A stretch of DNA of 64,000 bases from Paracoxiella cheracis (GTDB lineage Bacteria; Pseudomonadota; Gammaproteobacteria; Coxiellales; Coxiellaceae). The notes beneath the pieces are model-generated. The model had not been told where the DNA came from and made no database searches. It saw only the letters and a list, made by a program, of their open reading frames with translations. Position numbers and translations under genes: made by a program. The stretch spans positions 930,001 through 994,000 of the forward strand of contig NZ_CP186485.1 in NCBI RefSeq assembly GCF_049348705.1. Direction: 5' to 3'. Below, piece by piece: positions 47,846 through 56,315 of this stretch; the first letter of the stretch is position 1; each line of letters begins with the position of its first letter.

Positions 47846-47875
47846 TATTGACAATAAAAAATATATCTGACAATA
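47846..47875. promoter_or_regulatory. Candidate repressor operator pair
   Basis: TATTGACAATA (47846-47856) is a perfect inverted repeat around one base. A second TGACAATA half follows at 47868-47875, 19 bp on. It sits 30-60 bp upstream of the CI-like repressor start and may cover divergent promoters. Confidence 0.5.
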
Positions 47876-48033
47876 TATTTTTTATTAAATGCATTTATAA
47901 CATTTTATTATTTTGACGACTAGTATGTTAATATTTATACAATATTGAATAGGTAAAATGTCAGTTTGGTCGTTCAAAACTTAGATAAAAAGCTAATAAA
48001 GAACACGGATAAATGATATAAGGGAGAACGACT

Positions 48034-48420
48034 ATGTCGATACCAAACTGGATGAAAGAACTGACTCGCTGGCAATCGGCTAGCAAAACGCCACTCGGAA
48101 TTCACACTCGTCGCCCAAAAGATCCCGTTCATCGGGAAAGTGCTTATGGTAAACGGTATTACTTTCAAATCGACGCCAATCAGATTTATTTTACGCAGCG
48201 CGAAATGGAGGTAGCGTTGTTGTTATTGCAAGGACTTACGTATAAAGGCATTGGTGAGGTGTTGGGGATCACGGGTCGCACGATCGAGTGTTACATTACG
48301 CATTTACGCACGAAGCTAAATTGCTCGAATAAAAAAGCTTTGATTGTATGTCTGAGGCGTTTAGATGTTTACGGAATTTGTTGTGAGATGGGGCAGGGAG
48401 GTTTCCTTGGTGGCCGGTAA
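48034..48420 (+). CDS. LuxR-type helix-turn-helix regulator
   Basis: 128 aa. The C-terminal half is a LuxR/FixJ DNA-binding domain: FTQREMEVALLLLQGLTYKG, IGEVLGITGRTIECYITHLR. The N-terminal ~50 residues are not a known sensor domain. Ribosome site AGGGAG before the ATG. It overlaps the next gene by 11 bp. Target unknown. Confidence 0.85.
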   Translation: MSIPNWMKELTRWQSASKTPLGIHTRRPKDPVHRESAYGKRYYFQIDANQIYFTQREMEVALLLLQGLTYKGIGEVLGITGRTIECYITHLRTKLNCSNKKALIVCLRRLDVYGICCEMGQGGFLGGR

Positions 48421-48676
48421 ATTGAATTCTAGCAAACAATTTGCGTTAGGCAGTTGCTATCCAGATGTTTATTTTAATGAGCGCGAAGTGTGGATCATGC
48501 TCGCCTTAACGTTTGGGCATATGCCGGGCGAGATTGCGAAGATCCATAACTGCACAGAACGAACAATTCTTTTTTATATCGAGAGTATGAAGAAAAAACT
48601 TTCGTGTGACACGATCACTCAGCTTATTGAATGTGTTAAGAAGACGGAGTTGTTGGAGGAGATTCATTTTGAATAA
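48410..48676 (+). CDS. Second small LuxR-like helix-turn-helix protein
   Basis: 88 aa from GTG 48410, supported by GGGAGG at good spacing; an earlier ATG at 48365 in the same frame would overlap the first gene by 56 bp. The sequence FNEREVWIMLALTFGHMPGE, then IAKIHNCTERTILFYIESMK, aligns with the LuxR helix-turn-helix. With the upstream gene it looks like a two-protein tandem or a two-domain protein split by a frameshift. Confidence 0.7.
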   Translation: MAGKLNSSKQFALGSCYPDVYFNEREVWIMLALTFGHMPGEIAKIHNCTERTILFYIESMKKKLSCDTITQLIECVKKTELLEEIHFE

Positions 48677-48735
48677 AGGGGCCCTATAAAAAGCATCACT
48701 AGAAATTTATTTTCAGGTATTTTTTAAAATCAACT

Positions 48736-49413
48736 TCAACCATTTTCTATCACTCCATCCACCAGTACAATTTTGCGGTCGGCGAGGTCGGCGAGGTCGG
48801 CGAGGTCGGCAAAATCTGGGTCGTGGGTAACAAACAATATCGTCGTTTTTTGTTCTTTGTTTATTTTTTTGAAAATATCCATCACGATTTTAGTATTTTT
48901 AGAGTCTAAATTTCCTGTGGGTTCGTCGGCAAATAAATAGCGGGGATTGTCGATTAACGCACGCGCAATAGCTACGCGTTGAGTTTGCCCTCCAGATAAT
49001 TGGCTTGGTAAGTGATTGCATTTATCGGCAATGCCAAAGTGATCTAAGAGCTCCATCGCACGATGCTTCAGTTTGAGCTCTCGGTGTGTTTTTCGGGTTG
49101 GCATGAGTATATTTTCAAGAGCGGTTAATTCGGGAAGCAAATAATGGAATTGAAATACAAATCCCATATATTGGTTTCGAAAACGGTGTAGTGTTTCTGA
49201 GCTTAATGTAGCTACATTTTTGCCATCGATAATCACTTCGCCTTTCGATGGATCGTCGAGTGTGCTGATGACGTATAATAATGTACTTTTACCTGAACCA
49301 GAGCGTCCAGTCAAACTTACAAATTCTCCATCATTAATTTCAAGGCAGATATCTTTTAAAACATCCACCTGAGGGCTGCCGAATGATTTATAGACATGAT
49401 TGGCCTTTATCAT
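48736..49413 (-). CDS. MacB/LolD-type ABC transporter ATPase
   Basis: 225 aa from ATG 49413, which overlaps the permease stop by one base (TAATG); an upstream in-frame start would only read permease sequence. Walker A TGRSGSGKST, signature QLSGGQTQRVAIARAL, Walker B YLFADEPTGNLD, H-loop VTHD. Powers a tripartite exporter with the upstream permease and adaptor. Near the C-terminus there is an in-frame tandem repeat (ADLADLAD). Because the permease is interrupted, its expression may be polar-affected. Confidence 0.93.
   Translation of the reverse strand: MIKANHVYKSFGSPQVDVLKDICLEINDGEFVSLTGRSGSGKSTLLYVISTLDDPSKGEVIIDGKNVATLSSETLHRFRNQYMGFVFQFHYLLPELTALENILMPTRKTHRELKLKHRAMELLDHFGIADKCNHLPSQLSGGQTQRVAIARALIDNPRYLFADEPTGNLDSKNTKIVMDIFKKINKEQKTTILFVTHDPDFADLADLADLADRKIVLVDGVIENG
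48777..48810. repeat. 9-bp tandem repeat inside the ABC ATPase gene
   Basis: GGTCGGCGA is repeated three times plus a partial unit, adding Ala-Asp-Leu units in the protein just before RKIVLVDG. The unit keeps frame, so length changes alter the protein without breaking it. Confidence 0.85.
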
Positions 49414-50912
49414 TAGCTTGTCTCCGATTGTATAATGCCAATCGGCGTTAATTTTCCAGCAGCATACGAAGGTAAAATGCAAGCGTGTCGCGATGCTCGT
49501 GATAGATTATTGCCATCCCTGTCAATAATCGACTCGCAATACGCGACAACTTAAATAGCCGCGGACGTCCTCGTCGCCCGCGCTCCGCGACCTCACGGCT
49601 CGACTACGCACGGGCTCTCAAATGACTTGACGGCTCGTAAAGATTTTTTGCAGTCGCTTACGCTCGGCAAAAAATCCGAGCCTACCGCGGAATACGCGCC
49701 TTCGCTTCGCTCTCCATGGCGCGCATCGCTTGAAATAATGGCTGATAAAAAGGCGAGTAAGAATCCATTAATATAAATACTACGATCAAACGACACTAAC
49801 ATATGAGATCCTAATCCAATCTCGCCACCAATTAATGGGAGTGTTTGTAAGTACAAACAAGAAAGATAACCGACTAGCAATCCAAGTAAGCCGCCCATGA
49901 TGCCGAGCAACAGTCCTTGAATTAAAAATAAATACATAATATCTCTGGAGGTATAACCCATTGCGCGCAGTATGGCGATCTCGCGTTTTTTCTGGTTGAT
50001 TAACACGTTCAACACATTGTAAATGCCAAATCCAGCAACAATCAAAATAGAGATAGTGATGAAATAGCGTATAATATTTTGAGTTGTGAAGACGGATAAA
50101 ATGTTTGCATTAGTTTGGTCCCAGCTTTCTACCGTATCATGAGAGATCGCAGCCCATTGCGCGGCTATAGCATGGGCTTGCGCAACATTTTTAACGCGAA
50201 TAGCGATAGTAGTGACTTCTCCCGGTGTTTGATTGATAGTTTGTGCACCTGCTAATGAAGTATATGCCGTTGTGTCGTCGATAGCCTTGATGCCGAATTT
50301 AAAAACACCGACTACTTTGTAAGGATAAATCTGGCCATTACTGTTTGAAACAAAAACGGTGCCATTTATAATAGTGCCTAATTTTTTAAATAAACCATCT
50401 CCTAAAACAATGCGGCTTCCACCTTGTAGCAGTTGTTTGAAACTACCTTTCATCATGTATTGTTCAATGGTGGTTACCTTCATTTGCTGCGCTGCATTAA
50501 CACCGATAATAGTGGCTGATTGAGTGGACTTATCGTGACGGATAACAGCATTAACATCCATTTGCGGTGAATAGGCTACTACCCGTGGATCTTTGGAGAG
50601 ACGTTGATACCAACCATTGGGATATTCAATGTGCGCTGTATTGCGCAAGCCCGATGGCGGGACTGTCCATTTGACTAAGGTATTTTTGCTGAACATCGAT
50701 TTATCTAATAATTTCGCAGTAACATAATTTTGCTGGGCGGAAACTGTGATTTGGGAGATATTATTTAACAATTGTTCGATGGTATATTCTTGAAAGCCGA
50801 GCATCATGCCAGAAATAACAATATAGGCAGCCGTTCCTAGCAGGATGCCAAATAAAATTAAGATCGATTGGCGTTTACGTGAAAATAATTGTTTTAGTGC
50901 TAAAAAAAACAT
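49413..50912 (-). pseudogene. MacB/FtsX-type ABC permease, interrupted near the C-terminus
   Basis: Normal MacB-type architecture: N-terminal helix (SILILFGILLGTAAYIVISG), a large periplasmic MacB_PCD domain, then FtsX helices (FITISILIVAGFGIYNVLNVL, GLLLGIMGGLLGLLVGYL). At 49728 the 249-bp repeat begins after SAIIS; without it the frame continues SSILPSYAAGKLTPIGIIQ and stops at 49413, a typical FtsX end and a 416-aa protein. As it stands, translation ends 43 foreign residues into the repeat, losing the last helix end and tail. Activity is doubtful. Confidence 0.9.
49480..49728 (-). mobile_element. 249-bp repeat, copy F, inside ABC permease
   Basis: Sense to the permease. The split codon AG|C is rebuilt exactly on removal and 22 further permease codons then reach a stop adjacent to the ATPase start, so the insertion is precise and without duplication. 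Confidence 0.94.
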
Positions 50913-50915
50913 ATG

Positions 50916-51680
50916 TCATTTTTTGATTAAAACGGCGTCACTTGGAGTGATATTATCTGAGGTAATTTGAGCCCAGCCATTAGTTACCACGCCTATACTT
51001 ATTTTCTTAGTTATCTTTTGATGACCGTTTTTTATTGTTACTTCACTATGACTGATTGCGGCTGTTGGCACTTGAACTGCATTGTCAATGTGATTTGTGA
51101 TGATAGCAATATCAGCCGTCATGTCAGGTAATATTTGTTCGGGTAAATCAGGCGCATCGATCTTAACGTAAAAGTTATTATCTTTTGGATAAATATTTGT
51201 TACGGTACCGGTGAAGTTCTTATCGCGTAAAGATTCAAAATTCATGATGACTTTATCACCCTTGCGCACTTCCATGGCGGCTTGTTGCTCAAGAGCCACG
51301 AGGACATATCGCTGTTTTAAGTCCATCAGTGTTAACACGGTTGTTTGCGGGTAAACAGTTTCATTGTCATGTAAAGGCAATGAAATGATTGTGCCAGAAA
51401 AGGGCGCACGTATCGTCGGTAACATCGTCAAAGCGACAAGAGGCGTATCTTTTGTGACGTATTGACCTTCTTTTACGTAGAATTTTTGAACGGTGGATGT
51501 CACTCCAACAGTGAGTTTGTAGACTTTGTCAGCCGTGACAGTACCTAGCCCGTAGACACTTTTAATAACGGGTCCTCGTCGTACTTGAATCCATTGGCCT
51601 TGATGATGCTTAAAAAATCGATGAGTGACAAGAGCAGTCACTGCAATAATAAAGAAGTTCTTGCGCTTTTTCATATTCAT
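50916..51680 (-). CDS. HlyD/MacA-type periplasmic adaptor
   Basis: 254 aa. One N-terminal membrane anchor (NFFIIAVTALVTHRFF), then a lipoyl/barrel-sandwich core (VYGLGTVTADKVYKLTVGVT, PTIRAPFSGTIISLPLHDNE) and a beta-barrel (MNFESLRDKNFTGTVTNIYP). It is shorter than MacA and lacks a long helical hairpin, so it may not reach an outer-membrane channel directly. It lies 3 bp before the permease gene in the exporter operon. Confidence 0.88.
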   Translation of the reverse strand: MNMKKRKNFFIIAVTALVTHRFFKHHQGQWIQVRRGPVIKSVYGLGTVTADKVYKLTVGVTSTVQKFYVKEGQYVTKDTPLVALTMLPTIRAPFSGTIISLPLHDNETVYPQTTVLTLMDLKQRYVLVALEQQAAMEVRKGDKVIMNFESLRDKNFTGTVTNIYPKDNNFYVKIDAPDLPEQILPDMTADIAIITNHIDNAVQVPTAAISHSEVTIKNGHQKITKKISIGVVTNGWAQITSDNITPSDAVLIKK

Positions 51681-51692
51681 GCCTGCTAAAAA

Positions 51693-53546
51693 CTATGTTC
51701 TTTTGTTGCTTTCCAAATAACTTAGCCATTCTTCTTCAGCGTGTTTAAGTCGCTGTTGAATGTGTTGCTGTTCAGCATATAAGCTGTCACGCTTTGCATG
51801 ATTTTTTTCTTCGTATAAAGCAGGATCGGCCAATTGTTCGGCGACTAAACGTAATTTTTCCTCCCATTCAGTAACGTTTTTTTCTAATTCTTTTATTTTA
51901 ATGGGGTTGAGGGGCTTGGTTTTTTTTGAAGGCTTATTTTCGTTTGACTTTTCTTTTTTTGTTGAGGATTTATTTTTAGTGGTACTGGCGAGCCGCATTT
52001 GATAATAATCATCTAAAGTGCCATCAAAGTTACTCAACTGCTGATTTTCCACTACCCAGAGTTGATCCACTGTATTGCTTAACAAATAATGATCGTGCGC
52101 AATCAATACCATTGCACCTTCAAAACTTTGTAAGGCGAGCGTTAGGGCCATGCGCATTTCCATATCGAGGTGGTTTGTTGGTTCGTCTAATAACAATAAA
52201 TTGGGGCGCTGCCACACGATCATTGCAAGAACAAGGCGCGCCTTTTCACCACCTGAGAAGTTAACAACGGGTTTTAATGCTTCATCACCACTAAAACCAA
52301 AACCACCGAGATATTTTCGTAATGCAGAAACGGGCTCCGATGACAACGCTTGCATATGGTCAAGTGCACTTGTTTCGGGTTTCAATGTTTCTAATTGGTG
52401 CTGTGAAAAATAACCTACTTTTACACTACCATCGAGTGTAATAACGCCTGATTTTGGAGTTAATTTTCCTGCCAAGGCCTTTATTAATGTGGATTTACCG
52501 GCACCGTTATAGCCAAGCAATGCAATGCGATCACCGGGGATTAATTGCCAATCAATATTGTTTAGCACAACTTTGTCGTCGTACCCGAGGCAAACATGCT
52601 CTAAACGTAAAATAGGGTATGGGCATTTTTCGGGTTTTTTAAATTCAAAATGAAAGGGCGAATCGACCTGTACAGCCGTTACTTTTTCCATGCGTTCAAC
52701 TGCTTTTAGGCGGCTTTGGGCCTGCTTAGCTTTGCTAGCCTTATAACGAAAGCGATCGACAAATTTCATCAAATGTTTAATTTGGCGTTGTTGCTTTTCG
52801 TAAGTTGCTTGCTGTAGGGATAATTGAGTGGCGCGTTGTTCTTCAAAGCTAGAATAATCACCTTTGTATAAAGTAACTGATTTTTTTTCGATGTGTAGGA
52901 TAAAATCGATCGTTTTATCTAAAAAATCTCGGTCGTGGGAAATAATAATGAGTAAGCCGAGATATTGGTTTAACCATTTTTCTAACCATACAATGGCTTC
53001 TAAGTCCAAGTGATTGGTCGGCTCGTCTAATAATAACACATCGGAACGACACATTAGGGCTTGCGCCAAGTTTAAACGCATGCGCCAACCACCGGAAAAT
53101 GAGGCCACCGGTTGTTGTTGCTCTGCTTCGCTAAATCCGAGTCCCGCTAGTAACTGTGCTGCACGAGCGGGCGCGCCATAGCCATCAATTGTGCTAAGTT
53201 GCATGTGGATTTCTGCTAAATCTTCGTGTTGATCATTTTGTTCGGCGAATTCCATTTTTTGGATAAGAGAATAATATTCGCGATCGCCTTGTAAAACAAA
53301 GTCTAAAGCGGAACAATCTAATGTGGTTATTTCTTGTTTAACATGCGAAATTTCGAGTTGCCCTTTATAGCTAACTTCACCTTCTGTCGGTTCTAATTCG
53401 TTCAACAGTACTGAAAATAAGCTCGTTTTGCCTGAGCCGTTTGCTCCAATTAAGCCAACCCGTTGCCGATCATGCAGTGTGAAGGTAGCATTTCCAAAGA
53501 GAACGCGTTGTCCGCGTGATATTCCAATGTTGTTGAAGTTAATCAT
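51693..53546 (-). CDS. yheS: ABC-F ATPase YheS
   Basis: 617 aa with two ATPase domains and no membrane part. First: GANGSGKTS, SFSGGWRMRLNLAQALM, LLLDEPTNHLDLEA; second: GYNGAGKST, NFSGGEKARLVLAMIVWQRP, LLLDEPTNHLDMEM. Between them lies the ABC-F linker (FRYKASKAKQAQSRLKAVER). The C-terminus is a coiled coil. Closely follows E. coli YheS in layout. ABC-F proteins act on ribosomes. Start overlaps the deaD stop (ATGA), so the two are coupled. Confidence 0.93.
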   Translation of the reverse strand: MINFNNIGISRGQRVLFGNATFTLHDRQRVGLIGANGSGKTSLFSVLLNELEPTEGEVSYKGQLEISHVKQEITTLDCSALDFVLQGDREYYSLIQKMEFAEQNDQHEDLAEIHMQLSTIDGYGAPARAAQLLAGLGFSEAEQQQPVASFSGGWRMRLNLAQALMCRSDVLLLDEPTNHLDLEAIVWLEKWLNQYLGLLIIISHDRDFLDKTIDFILHIEKKSVTLYKGDYSSFEEQRATQLSLQQATYEKQQRQIKHLMKFVDRFRYKASKAKQAQSRLKAVERMEKVTAVQVDSPFHFEFKKPEKCPYPILRLEHVCLGYDDKVVLNNIDWQLIPGDRIALLGYNGAGKSTLIKALAGKLTPKSGVITLDGSVKVGYFSQHQLETLKPETSALDHMQALSSEPVSALRKYLGGFGFSGDEALKPVVNFSGGEKARLVLAMIVWQRPNLLLLDEPTNHLDMEMRMALTLALQSFEGAMVLIAHDHYLLSNTVDQLWVVENQQLSNFDGTLDDYYQMRLASTTKNKSSTKKEKSNENKPSKKTKPLNPIKIKELEKNVTEWEEKLRLVAEQLADPALYEEKNHAKRDSLYAEQQHIQQRLKHAEEEWLSYLESNKRT

Positions 53547-55066
53547 GTCTTTTGTTTACGGTTTTTGTGACGCTTGCGATGGTCGAAATTTTTTTTCTTA
53601 GCAGGTTTTTTACGCTTACTTCTTGCATCACGCTCGTGGTAATTTGCTTTTGGTTTATGCTTTGCTGAACTTTGGCGCCTCGAGTGACCGCCCTTTCTAG
53701 GACGACTTGAACGACTTGGGCGATTTTCTTTCTCAAAGTGAACGGCCTCAAGCTCTTCCAAGGAAGCATTTTCATGCTGACAGGCAAGATAGGCGATTGC
53801 CGCTGCAATGTCTAATTCAGAATGTTCATTTTTTAGAGCTATATTCTCAATAAGCTCACGATAAGCGCTGACATCTTTGGTTGTTAATATGTTCATGATA
53901 TCAGTTTTAAATTTCACGTTGCGTTTTTGCTGTACTTGATTAATCGAAGGCGCTTGAATGGATTTAATTTGGTGACTGACGCCACGCTCAATTTCTTGTA
54001 GCATGCGCTGTTCTCGTGGAGTCACCAACAATAACGCCTTGCCGGTTTGACCCGCGCGGCCTGTTCGGCCGATACGATGAATGTATGACTCTACTGTCTG
54101 AGGAATATCAAAGTTAATGACATGAGTGATACGCTCAACGTCTAAGCCGCGAGCAGCGACTTCGGTTGCAACAATAATATCAATTGTGCCTTTTTTGATT
54201 TTAGAAATAACTTGTTCGCGCAAACTCTGGCTCATGTCACCATTTAATGCTGCAACAGCATAGCCGCGTGCAGCTAAACGTTCTGCCACTTCCACCGAAA
54301 ATGTTTTCGTGCCTGTAAAAATTAACGCGGCATCCATTTCTTCAACTTCGAAATAACGTGTTAGTGCATCTAATTTATTTTTCTTGGAAACAAGCATGTA
54401 TTGTTGTGTAATAGAATCGACGGTAGTTACTGTTGGTTCGATGTGTATACGCGCTGGATTTTTCAAGAATTGTTTTGCCACACGCTGAATGGATGCGGGT
54501 AGGGTTGCTGAAAAGAACGCTGTTTGATGTTCATGTTTGATCTGTGCCAATATCCATTCGACAGCTTCGATAAAGCCCATACGTAACATTTCATCGGCTT
54601 CATCGAGTATCAGTGTGGCGAGTGAATTGGTTTTCAGCGTGCCGCGTTCCAAGTGATCCATAACTCGCCCTGGTGTACCAACGACAACATGTACTCCGCG
54701 CTTGAGTGCTCGTAATTGTGATTTATACTCTTGCCCTCCGTAAATGGGTAGTACGTGAAATTCGGGAATATGTTTGGCATAACTTTGGAATGCCTCAGCC
54801 ACTTGAATGGCCAATTCTCGAGTGGGTGTTAAAACCAATACTTGAGGCTCCTTCTTTTTTAGAGCTAGCTGATTCAATACGGGTAATGCAAAAGCCGCGG
54901 TTTTCCCCGTACCCGTTTGGGCCTGTGCTAACAGATCTCGCCCGGTCACTAAAATAGGAATACTTTTTTCCTGTATGGGTGAGGGGCGCTCATACCCGAG
55001 CTCGTTTAATGCTCTTAAGATATTACGCTCAAGGCCTAGTTGTTCGAAGGATAGTGCTGATGTCAT
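53543..55066 (-). CDS. deaD: DEAD-box RNA helicase (DeaD/CsdA-like)
   Basis: About 507 aa from ATG 55066 (MTSALSFEQLGLERNILRAL); an ATG 51 bases upstream is less likely because the Q-motif (PSPIQEKSIP) then lies at the usual distance. Motifs: AQTGTGKT (I), PTRELAIQ (Ia), DEAD (II), SAT (III), VATEVAARGLDVERI (V), HRIGRTGRAG (VI). A DeaD-type dimerisation region follows and then a strongly basic tail (KPKANYHERDARSKRKKPAK). Likely unwinds structured RNA in ribosome assembly or cold adaptation. Confidence 0.93.
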   Translation of the reverse strand: MTSALSFEQLGLERNILRALNELGYERPSPIQEKSIPILVTGRDLLAQAQTGTGKTAAFALPVLNQLALKKKEPQVLVLTPTRELAIQVAEAFQSYAKHIPEFHVLPIYGGQEYKSQLRALKRGVHVVVGTPGRVMDHLERGTLKTNSLATLILDEADEMLRMGFIEAVEWILAQIKHEHQTAFFSATLPASIQRVAKQFLKNPARIHIEPTVTTVDSITQQYMLVSKKNKLDALTRYFEVEEMDAALIFTGTKTFSVEVAERLAARGYAVAALNGDMSQSLREQVISKIKKGTIDIIVATEVAARGLDVERITHVINFDIPQTVESYIHRIGRTGRAGQTGKALLLVTPREQRMLQEIERGVSHQIKSIQAPSINQVQQKRNVKFKTDIMNILTTKDVSAYRELIENIALKNEHSELDIAAAIAYLACQHENASLEELEAVHFEKENRPSRSSRPRKGGHSRRQSSAKHKPKANYHERDARSKRKKPAKKKNFDHRKRHKNRKQKT

Positions 55067-55368
55067 GTTTTTTGGTTTCCGCTGTTTATTAAATAAAATA
55101 CGCATGCTCATCAGCATGAGTTGATTTCTCCCTGATACGGTGTGATTTCATGGCTGCCGAAATGAAGGTGAATTATACACGGGTTGGCTTGCGAGGTCAT
55201 GTGATATTTTTTCATTGATATCAGCCAGATAGCTCATAGGGCTGAGCCCTTAGCTGTCCCCCTGGATATGGAGTGCCATTTTCGGGGTATCTTAGCCAGG
55301 CTGAAATAACGGTATTGTAGTGATCTTGAAATAAGATGATAGTGGTCGTTTTGACTTAAGGATGTGGT

Positions 55369-56271
55369 GTGAGCAAGATTCATAATCCTCATGATCATTA
55401 TTTTCGTGCAGCGATGTCGGATAAACACGTTGCAATGGATTTTTTCAAGCACTATTTACCCGAATCTATTCGGCGAGTAGTGGATCTTGAAACCTTACAG
55501 TTGCAAAAAAGCAGTTTTATTGACGAAAATTTACCAGCTTCGGTGGCAGATATCTTGTATGCCGTTAACTTCAAAAATCAACGGAGTTATTTATATTTGA
55601 TTGTTGAACATCAGCGTAAACCCGATAAATGGATGCCTTATCGATTATTGCGGTATCAGGTTCGTATTATGGATTATCATTTGAAAAAGAAAGCACACGA
55701 CGGATTGCCGATAATTCTACCTATGGTATTTTACAATGGTGATAAACCCTATCCTTACTCAACAGATTTATTTGATTTATTTAAATCTCATCAACCTTTA
55801 GCGAAAAATATCCTGCTAAAACCATTTACGTTAATTGATCTTACCCAAACCCCAGACGAAGAGCTAAAAGCAATGCAGTGGGCAGGCGTCATGGGGTTGG
55901 CTCAGAAGCACGTTACAGCGAAAAATTTCATGAGATTTATCAAAGAATTGTTGCCAATGCTCAAACATTTGGAAGAAGTAGGTGCTAAAGATTATCTTAG
56001 CACTACGTTGAAATATCTATTTCAAGGCGATATTGAAGATCCTGAAGAAGCTGTTAAACTAATTTATAGTGGGTTATCTTCCAACTTAGGAGGTGAAGTT
56101 ATGACTTTAGCAGAAAGATTAGAAGAAAAAGGTTTTCTCAGGGGTGAGAAAGAGGGTTTTGAGAAAGGTAGGGCGCTGGTTGCTCAGCAGATGTTGCTGC
56201 AAAATATGGATCCAGTGCTTATTCATAAAGTGACAGGATTAACCTTGAAACAAATTGAAGAGCTGGTGTGA
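55369..56271 (+). CDS. Rpn-family nuclease/putative transposase
   Basis: 300 aa, GTG start with AAGGA upstream. It begins NPHDHYFRAAMSDKHVAMDF and contains VNFKNQRSYLYLIVEHQRKPD plus YRLLRYQVRIMDYHLKK, the PDDEXK core of the Rpn (YhgA-like) recombination-promoting nucleases, and ends with the characteristic helical tail. Known members cleave DNA and may aid RecA-independent transfer. Single gene between deaD and tsaD; divergent from deaD. Confidence 0.92.
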   Translation: MSKIHNPHDHYFRAAMSDKHVAMDFFKHYLPESIRRVVDLETLQLQKSSFIDENLPASVADILYAVNFKNQRSYLYLIVEHQRKPDKWMPYRLLRYQVRIMDYHLKKKAHDGLPIILPMVFYNGDKPYPYSTDLFDLFKSHQPLAKNILLKPFTLIDLTQTPDEELKAMQWAGVMGLAQKHVTAKNFMRFIKELLPMLKHLEEVGAKDYLSTTLKYLFQGDIEDPEEAVKLIYSGLSSNLGGEVMTLAERLEEKGFLRGEKEGFEKGRALVAQQMLLQNMDPVLIHKVTGLTLKQIEELV

Positions 56272-56315
56272 TTCTCTAAGCTCTCATTATTAATTTTTAT
56301 TTGATGCAAAATTAA

